This document shows, in pieces, positions 33,980 to 47,369 of a DNA stretch of 64,000 bases. Under the pieces are notes generated by a model. The model was not told the origin of the DNA. It made no database searches and saw nothing but the letters and a program-made list of their open reading frames with translations. Positions within the stretch are counted from its first letter, which is position 1; each line of letters begins with the position of its first letter. This DNA is from Halichondria panicea. Taxonomy: Eukaryota; Porifera; Demospongiae; Suberitida; Halichondriidae. The position numbers and the translations under genes are program-made. The stretch lies in NCBI RefSeq assembly GCF_963675165.1, contig NC_087377.1, forward strand, positions 4,712,042-4,776,041, read 5' to 3'.

Positions 33980-34904
33980 GTGAGTATAGGACAGATAGCA
34001 GTGACGATAGTTTCACAGACCTGCATGAGGAAAAAGGAGTATTACCAACCAAGCAGACCACCTCTAGAATCAATGGTTCTTACACACAGTAGAACAGAAC
34101 CTCCTCAGAGACAAACACCAGCCAACAAGCCAGCCATAAAGAGATTGAATTTTAAATGTACCTTTGTTTGGGGTGGTGCCTACAAAAGATCAAAAGATTA
34201 TCATGCAATCAATACACACACTAAATTGCCACATAATTATAATTGAATTGCTATTAATAGGACCAAAAATTAGGAATGTACATGTAACACAGCACTAACT
34301 CACAAGCCAACAAACCGTATATTGAGAATGGCCATACACAAAGTACAGTACAAGGGTGCCAAATAATTATTAGAATCATAGACATAATTATGTATAGGCT
34401 CCCACAAGCAAACTTATACATGCAATGGCACTCATAGGCACATATAAAGTAATTGTGATCCTACAACAAACTGGGAGTTCATAAAAAGATTTAACTTTGG
34501 GCACAGAATTACAATGCATATCACAGGCAAACACACAAGCCAAATAATAACAAATTGTGACCTAATCCTAGCTGGGGAGCATAACACAACCAACAAGCCT
34601 ATTATGTTGGGAAGAAAATGTCCTTACACAAGTAGACAGTACACTCATAAACAGTACACTCATAAGCCACAAGCCTTTGCTTTCCCCTGAAAAGGTCAGA
34701 ACATTATTATGCAATCAACCTCTGTACATGTACACAGTGAGCCTAATTGAGTAGTGAGCCTAATTGACCTTGGAAGCAGGCAGGAACTTCACACAAGCCT
34801 AGGCATAACTTTTGGCAGAGCACTGATATATTTAGCATGGTATAAAGTACCTGCTTCTTGCAATTTACAGAGTACCTCTGACAATCTCCCTTCCTGTGTC
34901 GGGC

Positions 34905-35125
34905 CACAGGCACACACAGATACACGCAAGCGCGCGCGTGTGCACAGATACACATACACACACATACACCCGCGCGGGCACACATAACAGACACATACAG
35001 ACACAGACACAGATACACACACACATACACCCGCGCGGGCACACATACAGACACACACACACGCACGCACGCACATAAAGATACACACACAAGTGCGCGC
35101 ACGCACACACACACACACGCACACC
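34905..35125 (+). repeat. CA-rich low-complexity block with CCGCGCGGG units
   Basis: ACAC/AGAC repeats interrupted twice by CATACACCCGCGCGGGCACACAT, suggesting a short higher-order repeat. All frames through it are low complexity and are not genes. Confidence 0.9.
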
Positions 35126-35154
35126 ACTTACTGTAAGCAGTTCCACTCCTGGCC

Positions 35155-35214
35155 TAGCCTCGATCCCAGGCCGCACTTCCCACTTCACTTAGGGAAGTGG
35201 GCCTGGTATCGACT
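35155..35214. repeat. Foldback mini-element of the TAGCCTCGA family
   Basis: TAGCCTCGATCCCAGGCC and CACTTCCC pair with GGGAAGTG and GGCCTGGTATCGACTG around ACTTCACTTA. It shares its ends with the element at 8161-8218. Confidence 0.65.
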
Positions 35215-35789
35215 GCTTGCACATGCGCTAATATCCCCCCGGTATCTGGGGGCTTGGAAACATCGTATATGCTCAGTAAAACTATAACATCACAACGAAA
35301 GGAAGTGGATTGAAGGAAGTAGATAGAAAGTTCGATTGAAGGTTTCTAGCCCATCGGATAGCATTCTCTGATAGCTACCCTTAGCCTGCTATGTTAACAA
35401 AAGACTCACAGCCTGCAACAATGTGGATGACGATCGTCTGAAAGGAGTGAAAGCTGATAGTCTACCTTGATCTTGCCAAACATGAACAAGACTTGATAGC
35501 ATAGGGCCCACATAGGGCCCACACAAAAATATCTGACCTTAACAAGCTTGACAAAGCTTTATACCTCTTCCCTTGTTGTTCAGTCTTCAGAATAATGTTT
35601 TCTAAGCTTCAGAGAAGAGAGAACCTTCAGCTAAGAGCCATTCCAATAATGATAAAACGGGAACTGACTTCTAGTACACGATAGTATACATATATAAATG
35701 TCACGAAAGTGAACGAGAATATCCATTCATCAGAATCTGATGAACGACTGATGCATGCTGCACAGACAACTAGTGCTGGTGTCATAGGC

Positions 35790-35925
35790 GCGAGTGACTC
35801 CCCCAAATAATGACTCCCGGTCACTCCTACCTAGTCACCAGTGACCCCCGGTCACTCATGCATGCCTAGGAATGAATGACTCCCCCCCGGTCACTAACTC
35901 CTCCTGGAAAAAAAATGACTCCCCC
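35790..35925. repeat. Cluster of TGACTCCC / GGTCACT motifs
   Basis: About nine partly palindromic copies such as AGTGACCCCCGGTCACT and TGACTCCCCCCCGGTCACT follow each other with short spacers. Its function is unknown; it may be a degenerate transposon end or a binding-site cluster. Confidence 0.6.
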
Positions 35926-36364
35926 ACAAATTGAGATTTCAGCGGATCGAGGGCTGCTAAGTAATCCTCAAAAGACTGTTGCCCATGCATGCATGCAGTG
36001 ACTATACTAGTCTAGTATATACAATCAAGTTCATCACTGTTATCTATGAGAGGCCTGTTACAAGTGTTTGTCTATAGCTAGCTGTTCCTTCACTTAGTCA
36101 GCAATATAATTTTGAAACAACAACATCCATCACAATAATTATTACAGTGAAAATAACGAAAGCCTAAAAATTCTACAACTAGCTATATATATTCTCCAAC
36201 TGAGTGGAGATACTATAATGATACCACGAGTTGAATATCATTTCATCGTAGGAGTCAGGGTGGAGACAAGGGCAGTATAATTAACAATGCTGGGAAATCT
36301 CAGGTCTCTTGCGACTATTCAGAGGTTAATTAAGAGGCATGCATGTGGTACCTCCTCCCTATAT

Positions 36365-36560
36365 GCTTGATTAGAGGCCGCTCTTGTATAAATGCCGCTC
36401 TCAAAAACCTTTGCTAGCATTTAGTAGCCGGTCTCAAATAGTAGCCTCAGTCTCTACAGTATTTCTGCACGTGGCAGCCATATTAATTCTAGCAGCTAGC
36501 TACATATAGCTAGGTATAGCAGCTTGTTAGTGCTTCCCAAAGGCTTTCTCATGGCATATT
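36365..36560 (+). repeat. Dispersed repeat family member
   Basis: GCTTGATTAGAGGCCGCTC, CATTTAGTAGCCGGTCTCAAATAGTAGCCTCAG, GGCAGCCATATTAATTCTAGCAGC match the blocks at 896-1180 and 22155-22510. Confidence 0.5.
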
Positions 36561-37305
36561 ATTAGGCTTCATGGCACTGCATCAACAGCATGGATAGCCT
36601 TCACACAGCAAGTTATTAGTTATTTAATAGTGGAGTTAAAGCTTCGTTGTTGGATAAACGCAAGCAAAAACTGTGACATCTGTAGAAACTTCTCTGGGAG
36701 CTAGGTCGTATCGGCAGACGCCCTTTTCCCGGGAAATATTTTCTTCACCTACACACAGATTTATAAGTTCAATGGTGGCTCATGATGTCCGTTGCTGTAC
36801 TAACTAGCCTAAATAAAGATATACTGAGGCTATCAAGACTACAGATGCTACTCTAGACTTACCAGATCCAGGAACTTAGTCCATCTCATGCTCAAGAGCT
36901 TCTTCCTCAGATACTTCAGGCTATTTGTAGCTTTTTAGCTAGCTATTATCTCAGTTACTGTCCTTTCACTCAACAAGGCCATAAGCATCGATATTCTCAC
37001 TGTCTAGCAGCTCTATAGAACCTCACTGAGTTGTACTACGAAAATCTTGAAGTACTTATCAAACGTCACTTTTCTTTCGATATTTCTGTACAAAGCCTAC
37101 CTCAATGCAGCATATTAAAGATACTATGTGAAAGAGCAGCTCAATGTGCATGTGCTGGTACCTACAGTGTGGGCATACCTTCAACACAGCAGGCACAATA
37201 AATTTTTGAAAATTACCACTAGCGTGGCCATTATATGACGGCTTCAACGGGGAAAGGGTTAATAAGCATGTTCTCCACTCCACTACTAAACTCAAAAGTG
37301 TCAGC

Positions 37306-37744
37306 ATGCCTCTAGCTTGAGTTGTATTAGCCTCTTACATGAGTAATAACATGATACAGTGGCCGTCAGAATAAAGTTTCCCGTACCATTGCATTCATGT
37401 ATATAGCGTTGCTATTTTTGCGCAACAGAAAAACTCTAATTTTGATTGCACCTGTTGTATTCATAAATTTGTTGTACAATCATAAAAACTTGTGAAACTG
37501 TTACTGAATCAGCAATATCAGGACACAAAGAATCTGAGAACAATGAAAGTAACTTCGTAGCTAGCCTATAATTACAGCCATGCATTGTAAAGCAAGTGTA
37601 CATTATTATTAAATTTGAAGTGAAATGAACAAATATCCATGCGCTCCTGCTATGTATATAATACAGATGACTTGTTTTTTTATATGAACTGTGAGAAAGT
37701 TACTGTTACTGTACATACATAATTGTAGTTGGTACTTTTTCTAG
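37306..37744 (+). other. Intron end before GTPase exon 1, related to 2420-2710
   Basis: GCCTCTAGCTTGAGTTGTATTAGCCTCTT, GAGTAATAACAT, TTGCATTCATGTATA, CGCAACAGAAAAACTCTA and CCATGCATTGTAAAGCAAGTG occur in the same order in the intron ahead of GTPase exon 2. The acceptor is TTTTTCTAG at 37736-37744. Confidence 0.6.
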
Positions 37745-39946
37745 GGAAGTACGCGAATCACACAAGGGTCGAGTATAATACCGTGTTTCAGTCTAGTATT
37801 ATTCCTATTATTTCAGCCCTCAATGAATTCAAGTCTGAGCAAGCTCTTAATGAAGCCATGAAGGCTGGATTTGTCCGTGTGAACACTACCAATATCTTAT
37901 TCTTTGGAATGGCAGGCACTGGTAAAACTTCCACTAAGCATCTCCTTCTGGGACTGCCTCCTCCTGTAGATAGAAATAGCACTCCATTAGCTAGCACAGC
38001 AGAGAGGATATGTATTAGACAAATTCGTGACACTACAAAGATACGAATGGAAACTCAAGAAGATTCCTCTAGAACATGGAAACCAGTATCTAGTGATGAC
38101 CTACAACGCATTGTTGCTGATGCTATTAAATCTCATGTAACCAGCTCAGATTCTGAAGAATACGCTAACCCACAAGAACTCAGTATTGCTCTGAAGCAAC
38201 TTGAACCTAGCAATGAATCCAGTACGCCAGTTGATGCAACTCCTTCGACTTCAAGAGCAACTAAACCATCAGTAGCTGGAGCAAAAATAACTCGTAGTAA
38301 ACAAGAAAGAAAAAAGATTAAATTTCTTAGCACTGTTTCAAATGTAATGGCGAATATTCAGCGATTTTCTGATGCTGATCGTACTGCCGTTCAAGAAAAG
38401 TTTGGATTTCATTGGATCTACATAATCGATAGCGGTGGGCAACCACACTTTCATAATCTACTGCCTCTCTTCATGCCCAAGATTTCTGTAGCTTTGTACA
38501 CTCTTCGTCTGTCTGATTGCCTAGATGATCATCCGCTAGTTGAATACTACAAGGACAATAAGCCAGTTGGTGAATGTTTCAAGTCACATCTCTCAGTTTT
38601 GGATAACTTTAAGTATCTCGTGCAGTCAATTCAATCTCACAGTGAAAACTGCAAGCTGGTATGCATTGGTACTCACAAAGACCATCAATCTGAATGCAAG
38701 GAAACATTATCCGACAAGAATAAAACGTTATTGAATTTTGCGGAGAAAGACTGCATTAAGAAGTTGACTATGTTTTTCAATTTGGGTATAACGAAAGAGA
38801 TATTATTTCCTGTGGATTGCAAACACTGCGATTCTGACAGTCAGGAAGTGGCAAAGACAATTCGTGAATATGTTCACAAACTATCTCAAGAGCTGAATAA
38901 TATTGAAATCAAGGTTCCTTTTTGGTGGTTTCTTTTGCAAATTATTGTCGAGAAGGTTTCAAACGATGAAAACAGAAAAGTTTTAAGCAAGGATGAATGC
39001 GTAGAAATTGCAAAAGCATTACATAATTTTCACGAAGATGCACTTTGTGAAGCTTTAAAATTCTTCCATGAGCATAACATATTTCACTACTATCCTGCCA
39101 TTCTACCAAATGTTGTATTTTGTGATACTCAAGTGCTTCTCGATAAAGTAACAGAGCTTGTCGAGTATGCTGCATACGTGCGAGCAAGTAATGGGTTTGG
39201 AACGTGGTTAGATTTTACAGATAAAGGAATTATTACAATTCAACTTTTATCTGACAAAAATTTTGAAAAGCACTACGTCGATGAAATCTTTGCACCCACT
39301 CATCTCATTGAAATATTCAAGCACTTGTTGATAGCCACCCCATTTCATTTATTCTCACAAGAAGTCGGGAAAGATAAGCGTTTCTATATGCCATCACTTC
39401 TATCCTTGCTCCCACCAACTCAAGTCAATGACAAACGAGCTGATTTGCTTAAGACCGGTTTAATCCCACTTGTTTTGCACTTTAAAAGCAACTGGCAGTG
39501 CTGTGGAGTGTTTTGCTGTCTCCAAGTGTACCTGATTAAAGAATGTGAATGGGAAATTGAAATGGAAGATCACCAGCCGAGTAGAAACTTTGTACAATTT
39601 GTTCATCGAGAGGAAGATTGTTTTATCACGCTAATTGACGGATTTTCATTCCTCGAAATTCATTCCAGCAATAATCAAAAAGAAATGCTGTCGTTAATAA
39701 GCGAAAATATTTACTCTGGTCTTCGATCTGCTTACAAAGCCCTGAAATACACGTATGAGGATCCTGAAGTCACATTTCTGTGTCCTTTCATTTCGCAATC
39801 CATCTCTAGTCCAAGTCCCCAAGTGCCCCACCACCCAGCTCATGTTCTGGTTGAGGATGATGTTATGAGGTGTACTCTATGCAAGACGACGTATGAGCTA
39901 AAAGACGGTCACAAAGATTGGCTCTCTCCTTGTTGTAAACTGGAAG
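37745..39946 (+). CDS. Exon with first P-loop GTPase module of the receptor-like protein
   Basis: A stop codon 16 bases upstream in the same frame and the acceptor TTTTTCTAG show that this is an internal exon, entered in phase 1. It encodes a GTPase module: P-loop GMAGTGKT, the signature LLLGLPPPVDRNSTPL after it, G3 motif DSGGQPHFHNLLPLF about 175 residues on, and G4 THKD 80 residues later. The C-terminal half (FWWFLLQIIVEKV onward) is a COR-like alpha/beta region. It ends in a small cysteine cluster (CTLCKTTYELKDGHKDWL, CC). The donor GTGAGG at 39947 leaves one base, in phase with the second GTPase exon at 43332. The module has the same order as the second one but is quite diverged, so the pair is an old internal duplication. 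GTP-dependent assembly is inferred, not shown. Confidence 0.82.
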
Positions 39947-42900
39947 GTGAGGTCATAATAATAATATTGCATAATACTAATAACCACAATAAGTTGCAAA
40001 TACAGTATCTTATAAAGGATGCAGTTATAAAGGTTGGTGGTGCATGGTGCATTAGGTGAAACAATAATATAGCGTCCCCTGACCATGGACTACCGTAGAA
40101 ACTGGATTTATTAGCGCTTATTCGACTATAAGCGTATCTTTATTTTAAGCTCATGGTCAACTGCAGGCTTTTTATACTCGAATTGAAGCGCTTTTCCAAT
40201 TATGCGACGGTTATTAGTGAAATTTTAGAATTGATTCATCTAATTTCGTTTATCTATGAGCTAGTTAGCTTGTACAGTGCAGGATAGCTATGGTGATATC
40301 CATCTGGAAGGACTCTCACATGCTGAGAGAATGTGAGACATGGATGAGGTCCTTTTATTCCAAGCTCCTGGTCAATATAAATGTTATTATAATAATATGA
40401 ATTTCAATGATAATAGTGTGACATGATATAGATCCAGTTAGGGTTGCCTGCTTTCCTTGCTTGCTCACTTTCTAGCCAGCTTGCGAGTCAGCACTCATCA
40501 CAGACACATCCGGTTGCTGGGTGGGGCTCGAAATGACTGCGCATTCTCGAATATAAGCGTATAGAGCTCTGCTATTGACCCCAAAAGCGCATGCACAGTT
40601 TCTACGGTATGCATGTACCGTATAGGGGGTAATTTTCGGGTGGGCAATGTGGCTGAGCAATATTAATTTTAGTCACTTCGTCGATAATATTTTCGTGGTT
40701 GCTGCTTGCACTGCCGGTAAAGGTAGGCAAGGTCGCTTCGTTCGTGGGTAAGTGGTCAGAGCTCCAACCACGAAAACCACCAATATTATTTTTTTCCCCC
40801 GGAAATTACCAGCTATATACGGGTATAATTATGTGCATGTTTATCTAGCAAAATGAAACATTTAGTAGCCATTCCCTCAGTGAACTTTGACTATAGCATA
40901 TCTGGCAGCCATATAATTCTTAATACTAGCAGCTAGCTATTAGTGCTTCAAAAAGACTTTCTCATGGCAGAGTTAGTTTAGGTTACAACAAAATAATGTT
41001 GTTGGGGCTGATAAACGCCGCTCTTCAACAATGGCCTCTCTCGAATTGTGTATATATAGCCTCCTCTGCCTGCAAAATTAAACATTTAGTAGCCGCGGCC
41101 TCTGATCAAACATATAATTATACGGTATAATTATTATATTATAGGAGTCACACGTTACAATTGTACTGAAAATAATTATCATGTCTGCCAGAAGGCATAA
41201 TACACGATCATACATGTATAGTATGTGTTGATGAATATATATACCGTATAGGAATATATATATTCATGATCGATTGATTGGTTTACACTTATAAGATGTG
41301 CATGCATGCATGCAGTCATGCATATAATAATTATGATGTACTTAATAGGGGCGTTAAGCTTCGTCAAGCAATAACAGAACTTCTACCATTGGCTGCATGC
41401 ATGGCTAGCTATAGCTGCACCCGGCTTTTATTCGAATTACGTGCTTACTGTAACAGCTGAAGTGATCCCGTACCAGGAACAATGGAAAAAGGTCACAAAA
41501 GTAGAAAGCTAGAGTGCATGGTTGTTACTTCTTTGCTTATCCTAATCCTATAGCCCCAGAACATTAGCAAGAGCCATGATTATATCTAAGACTCCTCTAA
41601 AATTCCATTCTCAAAAGTTTCTAGTATAGCCTCGTTCCCAGGCCTTACTTTTTCTTGCTGTTGTCATTTACGTCATGATTGCATGTGGGCTACATATCGC
41701 CCATGTTCATAAAAATCCTTGTGGATCACGCGATTTCCCGAACCAGACCTTATACTTTTTCTTCCATTTCTTTCTTTGCTGCCTCATTTCGTCTATTCTT
41801 TTTTGCCTACCTTCTCTATTTATGCATAAACAAGTATTCTCCCACGCATTCAGAGTTAATACATTGTATAAGACTGTACTGTACTGAGGACTGTGCCGAG
41901 ACACTGCCAAGGTGTAGCTTGGCCACCTCTGGTGGCAGTAGCTACCTGCTAGATTGATAATGATAACTTTAGATCAAACATTTAACAAATATTCTATGGT
42001 ATAGAAGATATAGAATCTAAACACACAATCTAGATTAGTAAATCTAGCTAAGGTATAGCTAGCTAGCTTATATAAACTGCTTGCAAACTTCCAGTTCCAT
42101 CCAAGTCCATGTGGCTAAGGCTGCATGTCGTAGATCTCTGCGTGGGCAGTCCAACATCTCTTGCTCATCATGCCCACGCTCATTTTCACCCTTCTACCAC
42201 CCTTCTATCCTCACGCGACTTCCCAATATAGGCTCTCCTTATTCCTAACACTATACCTCTATTTCTTTCTTTATTCCTCCAGTATTTTATCTTGTTAAAC
42301 GATTAATACAGTATTTAATCTTATTGAACGATTGTGATAAAGAACAGAAAAAGGAGAGCCTGTGTAGAGGCTATGCCTCTAGCTTGAGTTGTATTAGCCT
42401 CTTGTATGAGTAATAACATAATGCTGAATAAAGTTCCCCTATATACATACCGTTTGCATTCATGTATAGCGCAACAGAAAAACTCTATTTCGAACGCACC
42501 CCGGTTCATTCATATACAATTTGCTTTACGATCATAAAAGCGGGTGAAACTGTTACAATATCGGGTGGGACACAAAACAAAATCTTTGTAGCTAACCTAT
42601 AAATTTTTAATAATTATTATTATTATAGCCTAGCCATAACCATGCATTGTAAAGCAAGTGAGAATAGTGCATGTATATAATTATATATACATCGAATATA
42701 ATATAGTATTATCGTATGTTCATAATTGTTATTAGCACATGCTCATGCACTTTATTGACTGTGAACCATTTCATTCATCACTTGATATCATTGTGTATTA
42801 TAACAAGATTGCATGTGTGTAGATCTATTCCAGTATCACTTGAGCATCTCCTCCCCCCCTCACCTATTACCTGCTTGCAGTCATGCTCTCCTCTGGACCT

Positions 42901-43331
42901 AGGGCTCTACTCATTGAGATTATTTACAGTGCATGTTGTGATATTTTGCTATTACGCTAATGTAACATATAAGTTACTGTATTGGTATAACGTTGTTACG
43001 CCAGCTTGCATTTTTTTTAACGCAACAGGAACTTATCTGGCGCTACTATATAATTATAATTATGTATATATCGCCAAATAAACCAACAATTATTTACTAT
43101 GACCTTTGGACGCTTATTGAGCGGTTTTGTTCTGTGGTTTCAGAAAACCGTGAAATTGGAACCACCGAATTCAGCTCCCGAACCATTGATTATAATTATA
43201 TGGAATTGTATAGTTATAATTATTACCGTTGATCTATTGCAAGTGATACAAAATGTGCCAAAAATTTACCACTATATATAATTTTATACTACAATAATTA
43301 TATGTATGACTGATTGTTTAATCCTTTACAG
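39947..43331 (+). other. Intron between GTPase exons, right copy
   Basis: Same as 5-3389 at offset 39,942. Here its upstream exon is fully visible, which establishes the donor (GTGAGG) and the phase. Confidence 0.75.
40091..40609. mobile_element. MITE with TACCGTAGAAACTG termini, right copy
   Basis: Duplicate of the element at 149-667, with the same inverted ends and TA borders. Confidence 0.6.
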
Positions 43332-45862
43332 TCGATATTCAAAACCAAACCTACTTGAAGAAACTGGACGAGCTGATGGCCGACGAAAGTGGTACCATTG
43401 AGCTACACTATCTCAAGACGCACTTTATTGGTCCCTCGGATCTTGGCAAAACGACCACTCGACAGCGGCTTGTTGGATCCATTACTAACCTGTCTTTGCT
43501 GCCCGAAGATCAAAGGAAACGTTGCAGTACATTACTAGCCGAGTGTGAACAAGTATTGGCCTTTATGGACAAATCTGGAACAAAACTTGAATTTAAAGCA
43601 TCTTCAAATCTAGAGGAAGAAACACAGTTTATCTTCTCTTACCTTATGTCCTGTGAACCTATTGAAGACAGCACTGTCAGCAATACTAGTCCACCTAAGG
43701 AACAGCCCACACAAGAAACCACTGACCCAAAGATTGAAGACAGCACTGTTAGCAATATTAGTCTACCTAAGGAACAGCCCACAAAAAAAACCACTGACCC
43801 AAAGAAGCAAACTCAACTCAAGATCGGTGAATCTGCTACTGTACCCCAAGAAGCAGTATCACCAATACCAGAACCACCGGAAAAGGTCGTGAAAGTGACC
43901 ACTGTAGATGTTGAAAAGGTTATCTCGAGACTCCGGAATATTGTGGGTTCAGGAGAGTACACTAAAGAGCTGCTGAACAAAGTCCTACTCAATCTGGTCG
44001 ATATAGGTGGGCAGCCTGGATTCGTGGAGATGTTTCCTTTTCTAAGCAAAGGTGCAGGTATCTTCCTGGTATTCTTTCGACTGGACAAAGACCTCGATGA
44101 CATGTGTCAAGTCTCCTACGAACGAGGAAAGGACAAAATCACACCGTACGATTCAACATACACAAGCAGAGAAACACTCTCTCAAATCCTCTCAGCTATC
44201 AGCCACCATATCAAGATTGACTCGGATATTGACAGAGAGCTGTGTAGTAAACTGGGAAATCTAGGCTCTGCTAAGCCTGTTGCTACCCTCATAGGCACTT
44301 TCAAGGATAAACTGGCAATGCAAATCAAAGTCAATCTTCTGTACGAGAAATATTGTGACTTAACAAAAACTGCCTGCAAGAGCGATAGTACCACTGCCAG
44401 CAAGAGCGATAGCACCACTGCCAACAAGAGCGATAGCACCACTGCCAGCAAGAGCCTAAATGTAAAGAAAGCAATTCAGAACATTTTGACTCATCAGAAA
44501 AATGATGAGCATGCTAACGTCAGTGCAGAAGACATGGCTGCCATTGAGCAAACAGTCAGCCACCACCTCAACTCAGACGCTTTCAAGAAAGATGTCCAAG
44601 ACCGTTTAGAGCAAAAGTTGACAGAAAAAAACGAAGGTGTGACCAAAATTACCAGCAAGTTTGAGAACTTACTTTCTAACCCAAAAGACACGAAGTTCCA
44701 ATTCATAGCAGTGGATAACTACGAAGGTACTGATTCTGATATGGAACCTCTTCGTGAACATCTTCATGGCTTATTCAGTAGCTATTTCAAACATGCCAAG
44801 CTTCGAATTCGCCCACAACAGCTTTTGTTTGGAGTTGTACTGAGAAAAGAGTTTGACATTGTGTCTATGGAAGAATGCATTCGTATCGGCACCGAGGGGT
44901 TAAAGATGAGAGAGGAGGAGGTTCGATTCACCGTTTGGTATCTGGATCGGTACGTTGGAGCTTTGATCTATCATCCAGAGATCAAGGACAAAGATGGTTG
45001 GTTTGGGAACTTTATCATTTGCAACCCCCAAGTGGTATTCAACAGCCTCAGTGTTCTCGTTGTCAAGCCGCTACTTGAGCTCCATTCTGAAGATAGCAGT
45101 ATTCACTTCAAGGATGCTGAGAGAAATAATTGGATACTCAAGGGACAATTCTCAATGGAAACAATTACTCGATGCCATTCGAAGGAAAACCAGGGTGTGA
45201 AGAAAGACCAGTTGATTCCTGTTGAGAAGCTGCTCATACTACTCAAGCATTCCCACCTTTTGGCCAAAATCACAACAGTAAAGGAAGACCATACCACAGA
45301 AGAGATTGAAACGAGGTATTTCATCCCCGCTATTCTCAAGTGTGCATCTCGCGAGGAACTAACGAAACCACCCCCCACTGGCATTGATACACCCTCTCCA
45401 ATCAAGATCACATTCAAACCTCAATACGTTCCCACTGGATTATTCTGTGCCATGATCAGTGATTTGGTCTCAAGGGGGAGTAAAGGCAAAGGCATTCTGG
45501 GCATGACTTGGAAACTTGCCACTGATACCTCAGTAAAGAGAAACCTCGTCTCCTTTCACATTGACGAATCTGCCAATCATTTTGTTACCCTGATTGCTCA
45601 CGTTGATTGCTACGAGATACGGATTATTCGACAGAACCGGAAGTATACAATGCACGAGCTTTGTTCCTACATCCTCTCAACCCTCCTGTTGGTGATGAAG
45701 GACATTAGTCCACTACTCTCACCAATTCTTGCTTTTGACTGCTACTGTGGCAAACATGAAGATGCCATGAAACTGTGTCTCCTCACACCTGGAGTGTATC
45801 CCTGCTTTAACTGCAACAGTGAAATCTCTCTGAGTCCTCACCAAGAATGCTGGTTTGCAAAA
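43332..45862 (+). CDS. Second GTPase module exon, right copy
   Basis: Identical translation to 3390-5920 (P-loop GPSDLGKT, DIGGQPGF, TFKD). In this copy the preceding exon (37745-39946) is in the window and joins in phase 1, giving V-DIQNQTYLKKLDEL across the junction. This is the best evidence that the two GTPase modules belong to one protein. Confidence 0.8.
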
Positions 45863-45941
45863 GTTAGTGAAGTATTTCTATATTGTTGTCATACCTGCAT
45901 TTATAATACGTTTCGTATTGTTTTGTTTTTTGTGTGTACAG

Positions 45942-46173
45942 GAAGTCAGCCTGGGAGATGATGTTACTCTTCTTGCCTTTCCATATGCTGAGGACCTAGA
46001 CCCAAGCCTCTCTTTTAAGTGGAAGAAGACAAGTTCGAAAATTAAAGGGAGTGAAAATGAATTGGAATTCAAGGCCTCGTTAAATGATCATTTCGAGGGC
46101 TTTATCAGTTGTGAGATCTCCAAGAACCAGAAGGATTTCTTTACCGTGTACCACTGCCTGAGAAACAGTATCG
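45942..46173 (+). CDS. Ig-like exon, right copy
   Basis: Identical to 6000-6231: an Ig fold with FKWKK and GFISCEIS, entered in phase 0 and left in phase 1. Confidence 0.65.
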
Positions 46174-46407
46174 GTAAGAGCATGCATGCAAACCCACTTA
46201 CCATTGCATTAATTGTAGTGTAATAATTTTGTGCATCTATATACTGTCTCCCGAATAGTCTCCTTTTAAGTTATTTGCTCAGCTATCAGTGTATATAGTG
46301 CCATTCCCATCCCATACACTGTAATAAAGGAAGTGTTCTAAGCACACTAAATCAATGATCGCATACAGCACACTTTGCAGTGTAATGTTGGACTATTCTC
46401 ACTGCAG

Positions 46408-46866
46408 GCATTGCTGTACATGATGATCAAGAAGATGAAGATCAATTATACACTAAAGATTTGCAAGAAGTTCTTTCTCAATTAATGGAAGCCATTAATG
46501 TTTGGTTTGAGTTGGGCCTCGCTTTAGGGATTCCAGTTGCCACGCTTGGAGATATCAAGTGTCATACACATTGCAATAAAGATGGTTTGATTAGAATGCT
46601 GGCCCACTGGCTGGAATCTTCACCTTCTCGTACATGGAGTGACATTTGCAATGGCCTCAAAAGTTGCACTGTCAAACATGACGTTCTAGCAAATACAATT
46701 GAGAAGAAATACAATGGTAAATGTGATTGTGTGAAGTTCACTATTATAGCTAAAAATTGTTACAAAAAACTAGGTCGGCTATCAGGGAAGAGAAAGAGAC
46801 CAAAAAACTGTTCGTGTGTTCCCGGACCCCATGCAGAGGACTCGTCCCGACCACCCCACATCACTG
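46408..46866 (+). CDS. Death-domain exon 1, right copy
   Basis: Identical to 6466-6924, with WFELGLALGIP and TWSDICNGL. Confidence 0.78.
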
Positions 46867-46956
46867 GTGAGAGGCTCATGCAGAGGACTCATAATTAGCC
46901 ATTTATTTAATGCCGTTATACGTATTGCTGACATTTCCTACTGCATACGTCTACAG

Positions 46957-47052
46957 ATCCTCTAGCCCCAGGACACCGTAAAAGATTATTGGGATCAGGT
47001 GAAGAAGTTGAAACTCTGTCAAAGCGTCCGAAGAATGATATCACTATACAAG
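46957..47052 (+). CDS. Basic linker exon, right copy
   Basis: Identical to 7015-7110, 32 residues, phase 1 on both sides. Confidence 0.6.
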
Positions 47053-47369
47053 GTATGAGATGTCACCACGTATACAGATCAGAACATGATTGTGTGCTTG
47101 AAGTGAACTAGAGTATGTATAGAGCTTCAAAATAGTATATATATATATACATGTTGAAAACATCTGGTGTTGGCTTAAATTTAGTATCCAATAATTCCCA
47201 TTTGTCTATAATGATTACAATCAGGCCGAGCGTTCCATTGTAGAGACTTGTTCATTGTGTCAATGTCATCAGATCAATTGTGTGACGTTAGGGAATGTGA
47301 GAATAAGGTTGTACGTGTTGGACAAGTTAATCAAATAATCTTGTTTTAAATCCATTTCCTTGTGTGTAG

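Larger units (their letters stand above)
33980..37305. other. Repeat-rich region before GTPase exon 1
   Basis: No convincing gene. It holds a CA-rich low-complexity block (34905-35125), a foldback mini-element (35155-35214), a TGACTCCC/GGTCACT cluster (35790-35925) and a dispersed-repeat copy (36365-36560). Confidence 0.4.

Noticed and set aside
34743..35188. Long CV-rich and TH-rich frames on both strands
   Set aside because: They are translations of the CA/GT low-complexity block and have no independent coding signal.
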